Positions 7,702-15,171 of a DNA stretch of 16,307 bases are shown piece by piece. The notes beneath the pieces were generated by a model, which ran no database searches, was not told where the DNA came from, and saw only the letters and a list, made by a program, of their open reading frames with translations. A program made the translations under genes and the position numbers. This stretch comes from Rhodospirillaceae bacterium. Its GTDB lineage: Bacteria > Pseudomonadota > Alphaproteobacteria > Rhodospirillales > Rhodospirillaceae. The stretch covers positions 1-16,307 of the forward strand of contig JAFGWD010000170.1 in the NCBI GenBank assembly GCA_016937315.1, written 5' to 3'. How positions within the stretch are numbered: position 1 is the stretch's first letter; each line of letters begins with the position of its first letter.

Positions 7702-7713
7702 GATGTGCACATC
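7702..7713. promoter_or_regulatory. Perfect 12-bp palindrome upstream of pepA (candidate operator)
   Basis: GATGTGCACATC at 7702-7713 reads identically on both strands. It lies 4 bases after the amrS stop and directly ahead of the candidate pepA promoter, where a dimeric regulator could bind. No family could be assigned to it. Confidence 0.35.
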
Positions 7714-7715
7714 CC

Positions 7716-7743
7716 TTGCAAGCCGTTAAATTCCAGGCAATAT
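7716..7743 (+). promoter_or_regulatory. Weak candidate promoter of the aminopeptidase operon
   Basis: TTGCAA at 7716-7721 (4 of 6 to consensus) and CAATAT at 7738-7743 (3 of 6) are spaced 16 bases apart in the 107-base gap before pepA. Their position immediately after the palindrome at 7702-7713 is the main support. The match is weak, and read-through from amrS is equally possible. Confidence 0.25.
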
Positions 7744-7805
7744 CGAAACCATCATCCTTTTGGAGCGCCATCGCGCCCACATCTGACCTTTGAGGAATCT
7801 CTCGC

Positions 7806-9350
7806 ATGAAAGTCGCATTCGCCAAACCCGGACTACCCAAAGCCGGGTGCCTTGCCGTCGGCGTCCTGGAAACCGGCATTCTAACCCCCAGCGCGAAGGA
7901 AGCCGACGACGCCACGTGCGGTGCGCTCACCCGCGCCATCAAAGCATCGCGCTTTTCCGGTAAGGCGGACCAAACGCTGGACATCATCGCCCCCTCGGGC
8001 CTTGCCGTTGACCGCGTAATTTTGGTTGGTCTTGGCAAGGCCTGTGATGTCACGCCGCGCCGCATGGAATCCTTTGGTGCCTCAGCAATGAGCGCGGCAG
8101 AAAAAGGCCGCAGCACGGAATTGACCATCGCCATTGATGTTTTGTCCGAAACCCCCGTCTCATCAGCGACACTGGCCGCTCACGCCGCCTTAGGCGCCGC
8201 GTTAAAGTCCTATCGCTTTGACATCTACCGCACCAAGCAAAAGCCCGAAGACAAACCCGCAATTGCCAGCATTACCCTTTGCCTGGACGATGCCGCCGCC
8301 GCCAAGACCGCCTTCCTGCCGCTGTCGTTCATCGCCGATGGCGTCGGTCTGACCCGCGACTTGGTGTCCGAGCCCGCCAATGTGCTCTCTCCATCACTGT
8401 TTGCAAAAGTCGCCAAGGGATTAGAGAAAGACGGCGTCACCGTCGAAATTCTCACCGAGAAAGACATGCACAAATTGGGCATGGGCGCATTGTTGGGGGT
8501 CGGCCAAGGTTCCGAACACGATTCCCACCTTGTCGTAATGAGCTGGCAGGGTGGCCCGAAAGATGAAGCCCCCATCGCCATTGTCGGCAAGGGTGTGTGC
8601 TTCGACTCCGGCGGAATTTCCATTAAACCCGCTGCGGGCATGGAAGAAATGAAGACCGACATGAGCGGCGCAGCAGTGACCACCGGCCTGATGCAAATCC
8701 TGGCGCGGCGCAAGGCGCGTGTCAACGTAGTGGGTATCCTCGGCTTGGTGGAAAACATGCCGTCAGGCACCGCACAGCGCCCTGGCGACGTGGTAACGTC
8801 AATGTCCGGCCAAACCATCGAAGTCATCAACACCGACGCAGAAGGCCGCTTGGTCCTTGCCGATGCTCTGTGGTACGCGCAAGAGGTCTTCAAGCCAAAG
8901 GCGGTGATCGACCTCGCGACCCTGACCGGGGCCATTGTCATCGCCTTGGGGAGCGAGCACGCTGGTCTGTTCTCCAATGACGATGGCCTGTGCAAAGCCT
9001 TGACCGAGGCAGGAACCGAAGTCGGTGAGCCGCTGTGGCGTCTGCCCATGGGCGAAGCTTATGACGAACAAATCAAATCCGATATCGCGGACATGAAAAA
9101 CACCGGCGGACGCGAAGCCGGTTCGATCACCGCCGCACAATTCTTGAAGCGTTTTGTCAAGGACGGCACCATCTGGGCACATCTGGATATCGCCGGCGTT
9201 TCGTGGTCGAAAAAGGCCCTTGCCACCGCCCCAAAAGGCGCATCCGGCTTCGGCGTACGCTTGCTGGAACGCCTGATCGCCAACACCTACGAGACTCCGT
9301 TACACCCAGTGACAGAGAAGAAAACCACACCCAAAAAGACAGGAAAGTAA
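7806..9350 (+). CDS. pepA: Leucyl aminopeptidase, M17 family
   Basis: A 514-residue cytosolic aminopeptidase that removes N-terminal residues from peptides, expected to be hexameric with two metal ions per active site. The N-terminal macro-like domain is at about 1-160 and the catalytic domain at about 170-490. Metal and catalytic residues are all present and in the same spacing as E. coli PepA: Lys262, Asp267, Lys274, Asp285, Asp344, Glu346 and Arg348, within CFDSGGISIKPA and the signature NTDAEGRL. The tail after about 495 is short and lysine/threonine-rich (EKKTTPKKTGK). ATG 7806 has GAGG at 7792-7795, a slightly long 10-base spacing. The second M17 gene follows 7 bases after the stop. E. 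coli PepA also binds DNA as a regulator; nothing here shows whether this one does. Confidence 0.95.
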   Translation: MKVAFAKPGLPKAGCLAVGVLETGILTPSAKEADDATCGALTRAIKASRFSGKADQTLDIIAPSGLAVDRVILVGLGKACDVTPRRMESFGASAMSAAEKGRSTELTIAIDVLSETPVSSATLAAHAALGAALKSYRFDIYRTKQKPEDKPAIASITLCLDDAAAAKTAFLPLSFIADGVGLTRDLVSEPANVLSPSLFAKVAKGLEKDGVTVEILTEKDMHKLGMGALLGVGQGSEHDSHLVVMSWQGGPKDEAPIAIVGKGVCFDSGGISIKPAAGMEEMKTDMSGAAVTTGLMQILARRKARVNVVGILGLVENMPSGTAQRPGDVVTSMSGQTIEVINTDAEGRLVLADALWYAQEVFKPKAVIDLATLTGAIVIALGSEHAGLFSNDDGLCKALTEAGTEVGEPLWRLPMGEAYDEQIKSDIADMKNTGGREAGSITAAQFLKRFVKDGTIWAHLDIAGVSWSKKALATAPKGASGFGVRLLERLIANTYETPLHPVTEKKTTPKKTGK

Positions 9351-9357
9351 TCCGCAC

Positions 9358-10866
9358 ATGATCCGGATTTGCTTTGCCGACCGCGACAACACCGCGCCTT
9401 GGGGAAACACCCCCCTTGGCGCGGCGGACGCTTGGATCACCGGGCACCGCACATCCAATCCTTCGCCTCGCGGCAGTCTTGCCCGCCCCATGGGGCTCAT
9501 GCAGACGTTAACCAGCGGTGATGTTTGCACCCTATCCCCGTCCACAGCAAGCATCTGCGGCTGGACCGGCGCGACGGAGCTGCCCTCTGTCGCAGCCTTA
9601 ACCGAAAGTGCCGCCGAACGCCTAGGGCAGCACATCGGCGCGGCCATCATTCGCCCTGGCATCCGCCGAGTCTTCATTGATGCCGACCTGTTTCCCGGCA
9701 TCGCCGCCGCTCTGGCTTCCGGCTTGGTCCTGCGGGCCGAACCGCGCCTGTGCCACAAAAGCCGTCACGACACCCCGTTTGATGACGCCACCGCCTGCCC
9801 GGAAGAGGTCGTCATCATCACCACCAACCCGACACGGGCCACCAACGCATGGACCGAGCGCGAACCCGCCACACGCGCCACGATCTGGGCACGTCACCTG
9901 ATCGACACCCCGGCCAACCACCTGACACCCGCAGCCCTACAAGCCGAAGCCGAAACTTTGATTCCTTTGGGCGTTCGAGTCACCACTTTGGATGCTACCG
10001 CGCTTGCCGCACAGGGGATGAACTTACTGTTGTCCGTGGGACACGGTGCCAGCCAACCGCCACGCCTGATCATCCTGGACTGGCCGGGTAGCGATGAAAC
10101 CGCCGCGCCCTTGGCGCTGATTGGCAAAGGGATCACCTTTGACACCGGCGGCATTTCTCTAAAACCCGCCGAACACATGGAAGACATGAAAGGTGACATG
10201 GGCGGTGCCGCTGCGGTCTTGGGCGCACTCCGCGCCGCAGCAACACGCCGCTCCCCCATGCATATCGTCGGCCTGCTGGCCGTCGCAGAAAACGCTGTCA
10301 GTGGACGCGCTGCCCGACCCGGCGACGTGGTGATGGCATGCGACGGCTCCAGTGTCGAAATCGTCGACACCGATGCCGAGGGGCGCTTGGTCCTGGCCGA
10401 TGCTCTGGCTCATGCCCGTAATGCGTTTGCCCCCTTCCTGATGGTCGATCTCGCCACCTTGACGGGAGCCGTAGCGCGAACCCTGGGGGCATGGCACGGC
10501 GGCCTGTTCGCCAACCAAGACGACGCCGCAACCCGCCTGGAATGCGCCGCACAAACCAGCGGCGAAGCCCTGTGGCGTTTGCCCTTGCCCTCGGAATCCA
10601 GCCTTGACGAGGCCCTGAAATCTGACATCGCCGATCTGAAAAACTGTGCTTGGGGGGTAGCTCCGGATGCCCTGCATGCCGCAGGATTTCTGTCCCGATT
10701 CGCCGGGGATACCCCATGGGCCCACCTGGACATCGCGGGCGTGGCCGATGCCCCAAAAGACACCGCCCGTGAACGCGCCGGACCACGCGGCTTTGGCGTG
10801 CGTTTGCTGGATGCCTTGATCCGCGATTTGGAAACCACGCCATGGCCTTCGACATCAATGCTCTGA
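9358..10866 (+). CDS. Second, divergent M17 leucyl aminopeptidase family protein
   Basis: A 502-residue M17 peptidase directly after pepA (7-base gap, same operon). The catalytic half aligns easily with its neighbour and keeps every active-site residue: Lys257, Asp262, Lys269, Asp280, Asp339, Glu341 and Arg343, within TFDTGGISLKP and VDTDAEGRL. It should therefore be an active metallo-aminopeptidase. The N-terminal 170 residues share little visible similarity with the first protein, so this looks like an old paralogue rather than a recent duplicate. A 24-base stretch over the signature (10384-10407) nevertheless differs from 8847-8870 at only one base. ATG 9358 follows AGGAAAG by about 10 bases. 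The 3' end overlaps the permease gene by 25 bases. Substrate preference is unknown; PepB-like or cysteinylglycinase-like activity are possibilities. Confidence 0.93.
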   Translation: MIRICFADRDNTAPWGNTPLGAADAWITGHRTSNPSPRGSLARPMGLMQTLTSGDVCTLSPSTASICGWTGATELPSVAALTESAAERLGQHIGAAIIRPGIRRVFIDADLFPGIAAALASGLVLRAEPRLCHKSRHDTPFDDATACPEEVVIITTNPTRATNAWTEREPATRATIWARHLIDTPANHLTPAALQAEAETLIPLGVRVTTLDATALAAQGMNLLLSVGHGASQPPRLIILDWPGSDETAAPLALIGKGITFDTGGISLKPAEHMEDMKGDMGGAAAVLGALRAAATRRSPMHIVGLLAVAENAVSGRAARPGDVVMACDGSSVEIVDTDAEGRLVLADALAHARNAFAPFLMVDLATLTGAVARTLGAWHGGLFANQDDAATRLECAAQTSGEALWRLPLPSESSLDEALKSDIADLKNCAWGVAPDALHAAGFLSRFAGDTPWAHLDIAGVADAPKDTARERAGPRGFGVRLLDALIRDLETTPWPSTSML

Positions 10867-11603
10867 GTCTTGCCGACTTCGCCACACTCGCCTTTGCCTT
10901 TGCCCTCGGCGGTTTGGTCAAGGGTACCGTCGGCATGGGCCTACCGATGATTGCAGTGCCGATTCTCTCCACTGTCCTCGACCCACGCACCGCAATCGCC
11001 ACCATAATGCTGCCAAATCTCGGCGCAAATATCCTGCAAGCTCACAGCACCGGAAACATCATCCAAACCACCGTAGCGTACCGTAGATTGACCATCCCCC
11101 TGCTGTTGGGCAGTGTCGCCGGAACCATGGTGATCACCTCGATCCCGATGACCCAGGCGGCACTGATTCTCGGTGGATTGGTCAGCCTTTTCGCTGTTTC
11201 CACCTTAGCCGGATGGCGTCCCACCCTGCCCTCCGGCATCGACCGCCGCTTACGCCCGATTGTTGGGGCGATTTCCGGGGTAATCGGAGGCATGAGCAGT
11301 TTTCTCGCCCCCACCTTGGTGCCCTATTTGATGACCTTGAATCTGGAAAAAACCGCCTTCATCCACATCATGGGCGTGCTGTTTTTCTTAGGCCAACTGC
11401 CGCTGTTCGTGGGGCTGGCCCTGACCGGCTTCGCGCCACCGTCGGTCCTGGCCATATCCGCCGCCGGGTGGTTGGCCGTCGGCGTCGCCATGAACCTTGG
11501 CAAACGCCTGCGTGACCGCATTCCGCAACATCTCTTCATGACCTTAGTCGGTATCATGCTGCTGACCACCGGCTTGAACATGATCCGCCGGGTCCTCTTC
11601 TGA
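10842..11603 (+). CDS. TauE/SafE family (DUF81) inner-membrane permease
   Basis: A 253-residue protein made almost wholly of hydrophobic segments, about eight transmembrane helices. It shows the two related halves typical of the family: GLVKGTVGMGLPM (24-36) near the N-terminus and a matching glycine-rich segment (142-164, ISGVIGGMSSFLAPTLVPYLM region). Family members export sulfite, sulfonates or other small organosulfur or acid compounds. The substrate here cannot be told. ATG 10842 lies inside the end of the preceding peptidase gene (25-base overlap), so it is likely co-translated with it. No downstream in-frame Met fits before the first membrane helix. Confidence 0.88.
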   Translation: MAFDINALSLADFATLAFAFALGGLVKGTVGMGLPMIAVPILSTVLDPRTAIATIMLPNLGANILQAHSTGNIIQTTVAYRRLTIPLLLGSVAGTMVITSIPMTQAALILGGLVSLFAVSTLAGWRPTLPSGIDRRLRPIVGAISGVIGGMSSFLAPTLVPYLMTLNLEKTAFIHIMGVLFFLGQLPLFVGLALTGFAPPSVLAISAAGWLAVGVAMNLGKRLRDRIPQHLFMTLVGIMLLTTGLNMIRRVLF

Positions 11604-11668
11604 TCCTGTTGCGGCACCGCAGATCGCCTGCTACACACGAGCACATCCCTTTGACCGTGGACCGGATC

Positions 11669-12253
11669 ATGCTGAGACGCCTTTACAACGCAACCATGGC
11701 GCAAGCCACAACGCCGCACGCCATGTGGACACTGGCCATTGTCGCCTTCGTCGAAAGCTCGATCTTCCCGATCCCGCCCGACATCTTGATTATCCCCATG
11801 GTTCTGGCTGCACGCGCCAAAGCCTGGCGGATCGCCGTCATGTGCACCATCGCCAGTGTTCTGGGTGGATTTGCCGGATATGCCATCGGCCTGTTCCTGT
11901 TCGATCAGGTGGCGCAACCGATCCTAGCGTTCTATGGCTACCTGCAAAAGTTCGAAACCTTCCAAGCCTTGTACAATCAATGGGGAGCATGGATCGTCTT
12001 TGGCGCGGGCATCACGCCCTTCCCTTATAAGGTCATCACCATCGCCAGCGGCATGACCGGACTGAACGTCTTTATCTTTGCCATTGCCTCCGTCCTCTCC
12101 CGAGGGTTACGGTTCTTCCTGGTCGCTGGACTATTGTGGAGATTCGGAGAACCGATCCGCGCCACCATTGAAACACACCTGGGCAAGCTCGCCACCGCGT
12201 TCTTCGTGCTATTGATCGGCGGCTTCATCGCCCTTAAGTATTTGGCGACCTGA
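11669..12253 (+). CDS. YqaA-type DedA/VTT-family membrane protein
   Basis: A 194-residue integral membrane protein of the SNARE-associated/VTT (DedA superfamily) type. The conserved re-entrant regions are visible: ESSIFPIPPD (29-38) and GAGITPFPYKVITIASG (from 112), plus the arginines of SRGLRFF (Arg145, Arg148). DedA-type proteins are linked to lipid-carrier flipping and membrane homeostasis; the role of the YqaA branch is not well defined. I placed the start at ATG 11669 because MLRRLYNATM is the usual N-terminus of alphaproteobacterial homologues. Upstream TTG 11609, TTG 11651 and GTG 11657 are in frame, and no convincing ribosome-binding site settles the choice. It lies between the permease and dsbB on the same strand. 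Confidence 0.87.
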   Translation: MLRRLYNATMAQATTPHAMWTLAIVAFVESSIFPIPPDILIIPMVLAARAKAWRIAVMCTIASVLGGFAGYAIGLFLFDQVAQPILAFYGYLQKFETFQALYNQWGAWIVFGAGITPFPYKVITIASGMTGLNVFIFAIASVLSRGLRFFLVAGLLWRFGEPIRATIETHLGKLATAFFVLLIGGFIALKYLAT

Positions 12254-12285
12254 GATCCTGTAACCGAAAAAGCCGCTTTATTCCT

Positions 12286-12801
12286 ATGTCCCGCCCAATT
12301 GACGCCCGCATCTGCTTGTTCATTGCCCTGACCAGCCTCGCGGTTCTGGGAACCGCGCTGGTTCTGGAACACGGCTTTGGCGTCGAGCCTTGCATCCTGT
12401 GCACGTATCAGCGCATCCCCTATGCCGTAACGACAGGACTCGGACTGTTCGGCATAGCCATGCCCTTGCCACCATCGCGGCGACGCAGCGTGGTCCTGAT
12501 CTCGGCACTGATCTTTGCCCTCGGAGCCGGATTAGCGGGTTATCACTTGGGTGTCGAACAAGCATGGTGGGCCGGCACGGAAGGCTGCACTGGCGAAACC
12601 GCATCCATAAGCCTCGCCGACATGCACTCTGCTCTCTCGACAAAACCTGTTGTTCGGTGCGACGACGTGCCGTGGACGATCTTTGGACTGTCCCTGACCG
12701 CCCTGAATCTGATCGGGTCCATCGGATTGACACTTCTGTGTCTCGCGTTGGCTTCCGAGCGCCGTTTGTGGCGGGAACACCGCTTCCAACCACGGAGCTA
12801 G
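12286..12801 (+). CDS. dsbB: Disulfide bond formation protein DsbB
   Basis: A 171-residue inner-membrane quinone reductase that reoxidises periplasmic DsbA. Four transmembrane helices are visible. Both functional cysteine pairs are present: Cys36-Cys39 in PCILCTYQR on the first periplasmic loop, with the quinone-site arginine Arg43 following, and Cys101 plus Cys125 (GCTG, RCDD) on the second loop. That is the full electron path of a canonical DsbB. The DsbA partner is not in the window. ATG 12286 is 32 bases after the YqaA-type gene and has no good Shine-Dalgarno sequence, so translation may depend on the preceding gene. It converges on the antiporter gene with only 9 bases between stops. Confidence 0.94.
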   Translation: MSRPIDARICLFIALTSLAVLGTALVLEHGFGVEPCILCTYQRIPYAVTTGLGLFGIAMPLPPSRRRSVVLISALIFALGAGLAGYHLGVEQAWWAGTEGCTGETASISLADMHSALSTKPVVRCDDVPWTIFGLSLTALNLIGSIGLTLLCLALASERRLWREHRFQPRS

Positions 12802-12810
12802 GACGTAAAC

Positions 12811-14544
12811 TCAGATGCTGGCACCGTCCTCCACCACTTCCGCTTCAAAAACCGGCGGCACTTCGCCCGAGGCCAGATAACGAGCCATGGCATTGGCCAC
12901 CTCTCGCACGCCGGTCACCACAATATCCGCGCCAAGCTCTTGCAGCCGTTCGGTCTCCACGTCGGAATAGGCCCGCGACAGAATCTCTAAACGCGGATTT
13001 GTTGTCCGCGCCTGCTTTACCACTTGCCCCGCCTCAAACGCCTGTGGAATTGCTACCACCAGTTGCCTCGCCGCTTCCAGGTTGGCTGCGGCCAATACAT
13101 TAGGATCGGCTGCATTGCCCAAGATGACCTCGACACCTTCACCGCGCAAACGCTCGACCTTGATATCGGATTCCTCAATTACCAGGAGCGGTAACCCCCG
13201 GATTTTCAAAAGTTCCAGCACACGGCTCCCAACCGCCCCCCCACCAATCACCACAACGTGGCCAGAAAGCGTGGTTCGCGGCACCAGAACACGAGGGGCA
13301 ACCTCGGAAACAACCGATGGCGAATCTTTCTCTCGGCGGGAAAGGACACGTTCGACGGCCAAAAACAATACGGGATTGAGCAGAATCGAGAGCATCGCCC
13401 CAGCCAAAATCAAATCACGCGCCCGTTCTGGCAACACCTCTAAGCGAACCGCCAAATCCATCAGGATAAAGGAAAACTCACCAATCTGCCCGACTCCAGC
13501 AGCCAGCATCCATGCGGTCTCGGGCGCATAGCCGAGGCGGGAAATCACCGCGTGTGCGACCAGTCCGTTGACGACCATCACAATCATCAAAACGCCCAGA
13601 ATCGAACCCGGATCACGCAGCAAAGCCGACGGGTCGAACAACATCCCGACGGAAACAAAAAACAAGACTGCAAAGGCATCCCGAAGCGGCAGAGTTTCTT
13701 CGGCGGCGCGTTGGCTCAGTTCGGATTCGCTTAACACCATGCCCGCAAAGAATGCTCCCAACGCCAGCGAAACCCCAAACAGCTCTGCTGCGCCGAACGC
13801 GACGGTCAATGCAATCGTCAAAACCGCCAGCCGGAACAACTCGCGAGACCCCATGTGCACAACGGTGTGTAACAGCCACGGAATGACGCGTCGTCCAACC
13901 CCCATCATCAGGAGCGCGAACGCCACCACCTTGCCAAGGGTGAGCGCCAGGACACCGCCAAACCCCAAGCCAAGCGTCTCAGCCAACCAGCCGCCCGCTG
14001 AAGCCGGAGCCTTACCGCCCAAACTGTCCGCAACCACTGGCAGCAGCACCAGGACCAGAACCATGGCGATATCTTCGACTACCAACCAACCGACCGCGAT
14101 GCGTCCACGCTCACAATCAAGGATGTGACGTTCCTGAAGCGCACGCAGAAGCACCACGGTACTGGCCACGGACAACGCCAAACCGAAGACCACACCCTGC
14201 CCCAGTGTCCAGCCCATGGCCAGCGCCAGCGCCGTCCCCAAAGCCGTCGCCACCACCATCTGAGACAAAGCCCCAGGGACGGCAACCCGCGCAACGGACA
14301 AAAGGTCTTTCCATGAAAAATGCAGCCCGACGCCGAACATCAGGAGGACAACACCAATTTCGGCAAGCTGTGGAGCGAGGGTTTGGTCAGCGACAAAGCC
14401 CGGAGAATAGGGGCCAACGACAATGCCCGCCAACAGATAGCCCACCAAGGGCGACACTTTCAGACGCGCAGCCAAAGCACCCAGGACAAAAGCCAGCCCG
14501 ATGCCGACAACGATAGTGGAAATTAAAGGGGAAGCATGGGGCAT
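12811..14544 (-). CDS. CPA2 family monovalent cation:proton antiporter with RCK domain (YbaL/KefB-like)
   Basis: A 577-residue inner-membrane transporter. The Na+/H+ exchanger domain (about 8-400, some 12 membrane helices) shows GYLLAGIVVGP (35-45), SVASTVVLLR (125-134) and the ion-site VVEDIAMV (Glu157/Asp158). A cytoplasmic TrkA-N/RCK domain follows from about 427, with the nucleotide-binding glycines GGGAVG (434-439) and an acidic residue after the second strand (VIEESD), suggesting control by NAD(H) or a similar ligand. The domain order and length match YbaL/RosB-type proteins rather than glutathione-gated KefB/KefC, but substrate (K+ or Na+) is inferred only. The start at ATG 14544 is the only Met that precedes the first helix; its ribosome-binding site is weak. 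It follows mntP by 73 bases on the same strand. Confidence 0.93.
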   Translation of the reverse strand: MPHASPLISTIVVGIGLAFVLGALAARLKVSPLVGYLLAGIVVGPYSPGFVADQTLAPQLAEIGVVLLMFGVGLHFSWKDLLSVARVAVPGALSQMVVATALGTALALAMGWTLGQGVVFGLALSVASTVVLLRALQERHILDCERGRIAVGWLVVEDIAMVLVLVLLPVVADSLGGKAPASAGGWLAETLGLGFGGVLALTLGKVVAFALLMMGVGRRVIPWLLHTVVHMGSRELFRLAVLTIALTVAFGAAELFGVSLALGAFFAGMVLSESELSQRAAEETLPLRDAFAVLFFVSVGMLFDPSALLRDPGSILGVLMIVMVVNGLVAHAVISRLGYAPETAWMLAAGVGQIGEFSFILMDLAVRLEVLPERARDLILAGAMLSILLNPVLFLAVERVLSRREKDSPSVVSEVAPRVLVPRTTLSGHVVVIGGGAVGSRVLELLKIRGLPLLVIEESDIKVERLRGEGVEVILGNAADPNVLAAANLEAARQLVVAIPQAFEAGQVVKQARTTNPRLEILSRAYSDVETERLQELGADIVVTGVREVANAMARYLASGEVPPVFEAEVVEDGASI

Positions 14545-14565
14545 GAGCGGTGACGCACTCCAACA

Positions 14566-14596
14566 AGGTTCTCTTTAGAATGGGGAACCTCCCCCA
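14566..14596 (-). terminator. Hairpin-forming region between mntP and the antiporter gene
   Basis: Two overlapping dyads lie in the 73-base gap after mntP: AGGTTC (14566-14571) with GAACCT (14585-14590), and GGGG (14582-14585) with CCCC (14591-14594). They are mutually exclusive folds. Neither is followed by a clear U-run in the minus-strand transcript, so an attenuating or weak terminating role is a guess. Confidence 0.22.
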
Positions 14597-14617
14597 CCCT
14601 CTGCAACCCCAAACCGC

Positions 14618-15166
14618 TCAGCCGGCCAAGTGAGTCATCAAAATGCGTGTGCCAATCACCGCCAAAACCACGCTCCCCAAAAGCTGAGCCACGCCGCCAA
14701 CCCGCCGCCCGATGCGACAGCCACACAACACACCGAAGAAAGAAAAGACAAAGGTGACGATCCCAATGATCGCAACCGTCATTCCCGCCTCGATCTTAGC
14801 GAGGCCAAAACCGATGCCAACCACTCCCGCATCAATGCTGGTCCCCACCCCCATCGCCAACAATGCCATCCAGGTTAGACGCACCGTATGTGGTGGCACA
14901 CCACGTACAGCCTGGATCGCCATTTGCCCGCTAACCATCAACAGCAAGGCAAACGCAATCCAATGATCCCAGTCGTTGACAACGCGTGACAACGCCGCCC
15001 CAACCCAAACACCAAGAAGCGTGAGCCCCATCTGGCAACAGCCGAAAATCGCACCAACACGGGCTGCGTCAGAGACCTGGGGGCGCCGCAAGACCACCCC
15101 TGCCGCCATCGCGGCGGCCAAAGAGTCAACGGACAGCCCCACAGCCAAGGATATTGCAGACAACAT
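14618..15166 (-). CDS. mntP: MntP-type manganese efflux pump (DUF204)
   Basis: A 182-residue protein with six predicted membrane helices, the usual size for MntP, which exports Mn2+ and protects against manganese overload. The two repeated half-motifs carry the expected aspartates: Asp14 in LSVDSLAAAMAAG and Asp112 in GTSIDAGVVGIGFG, matching Asp16 and Asp118 of E. coli MntP by context. Start ATG 15166 was chosen because MLSAISLAVGLSVDS is the family N-terminus; the open frame further upstream is a shadow of the TRAP gene. It begins 5 bases after the TRAP stop, with AAGG right next to the start, so it is probably co-transcribed with the TRAP permease. No yybP-ykoY-type manganese riboswitch was seen, as expected for an internal operon gene. 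Confidence 0.9.
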   Translation of the reverse strand: MLSAISLAVGLSVDSLAAAMAAGVVLRRPQVSDAARVGAIFGCCQMGLTLLGVWVGAALSRVVNDWDHWIAFALLLMVSGQMAIQAVRGVPPHTVRLTWMALLAMGVGTSIDAGVVGIGFGLAKIEAGMTVAIIGIVTFVFSFFGVLCGCRIGRRVGGVAQLLGSVVLAVIGTRILMTHLAG

Positions 15167-15171
15167 ACCCT

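Noticed and set aside
8225..9049. Open frame on the minus strand opposite pepA
   Set aside because: It lies over the catalytic domain of pepA and its translation shows only Ser/Pro/Arg-rich sequence.
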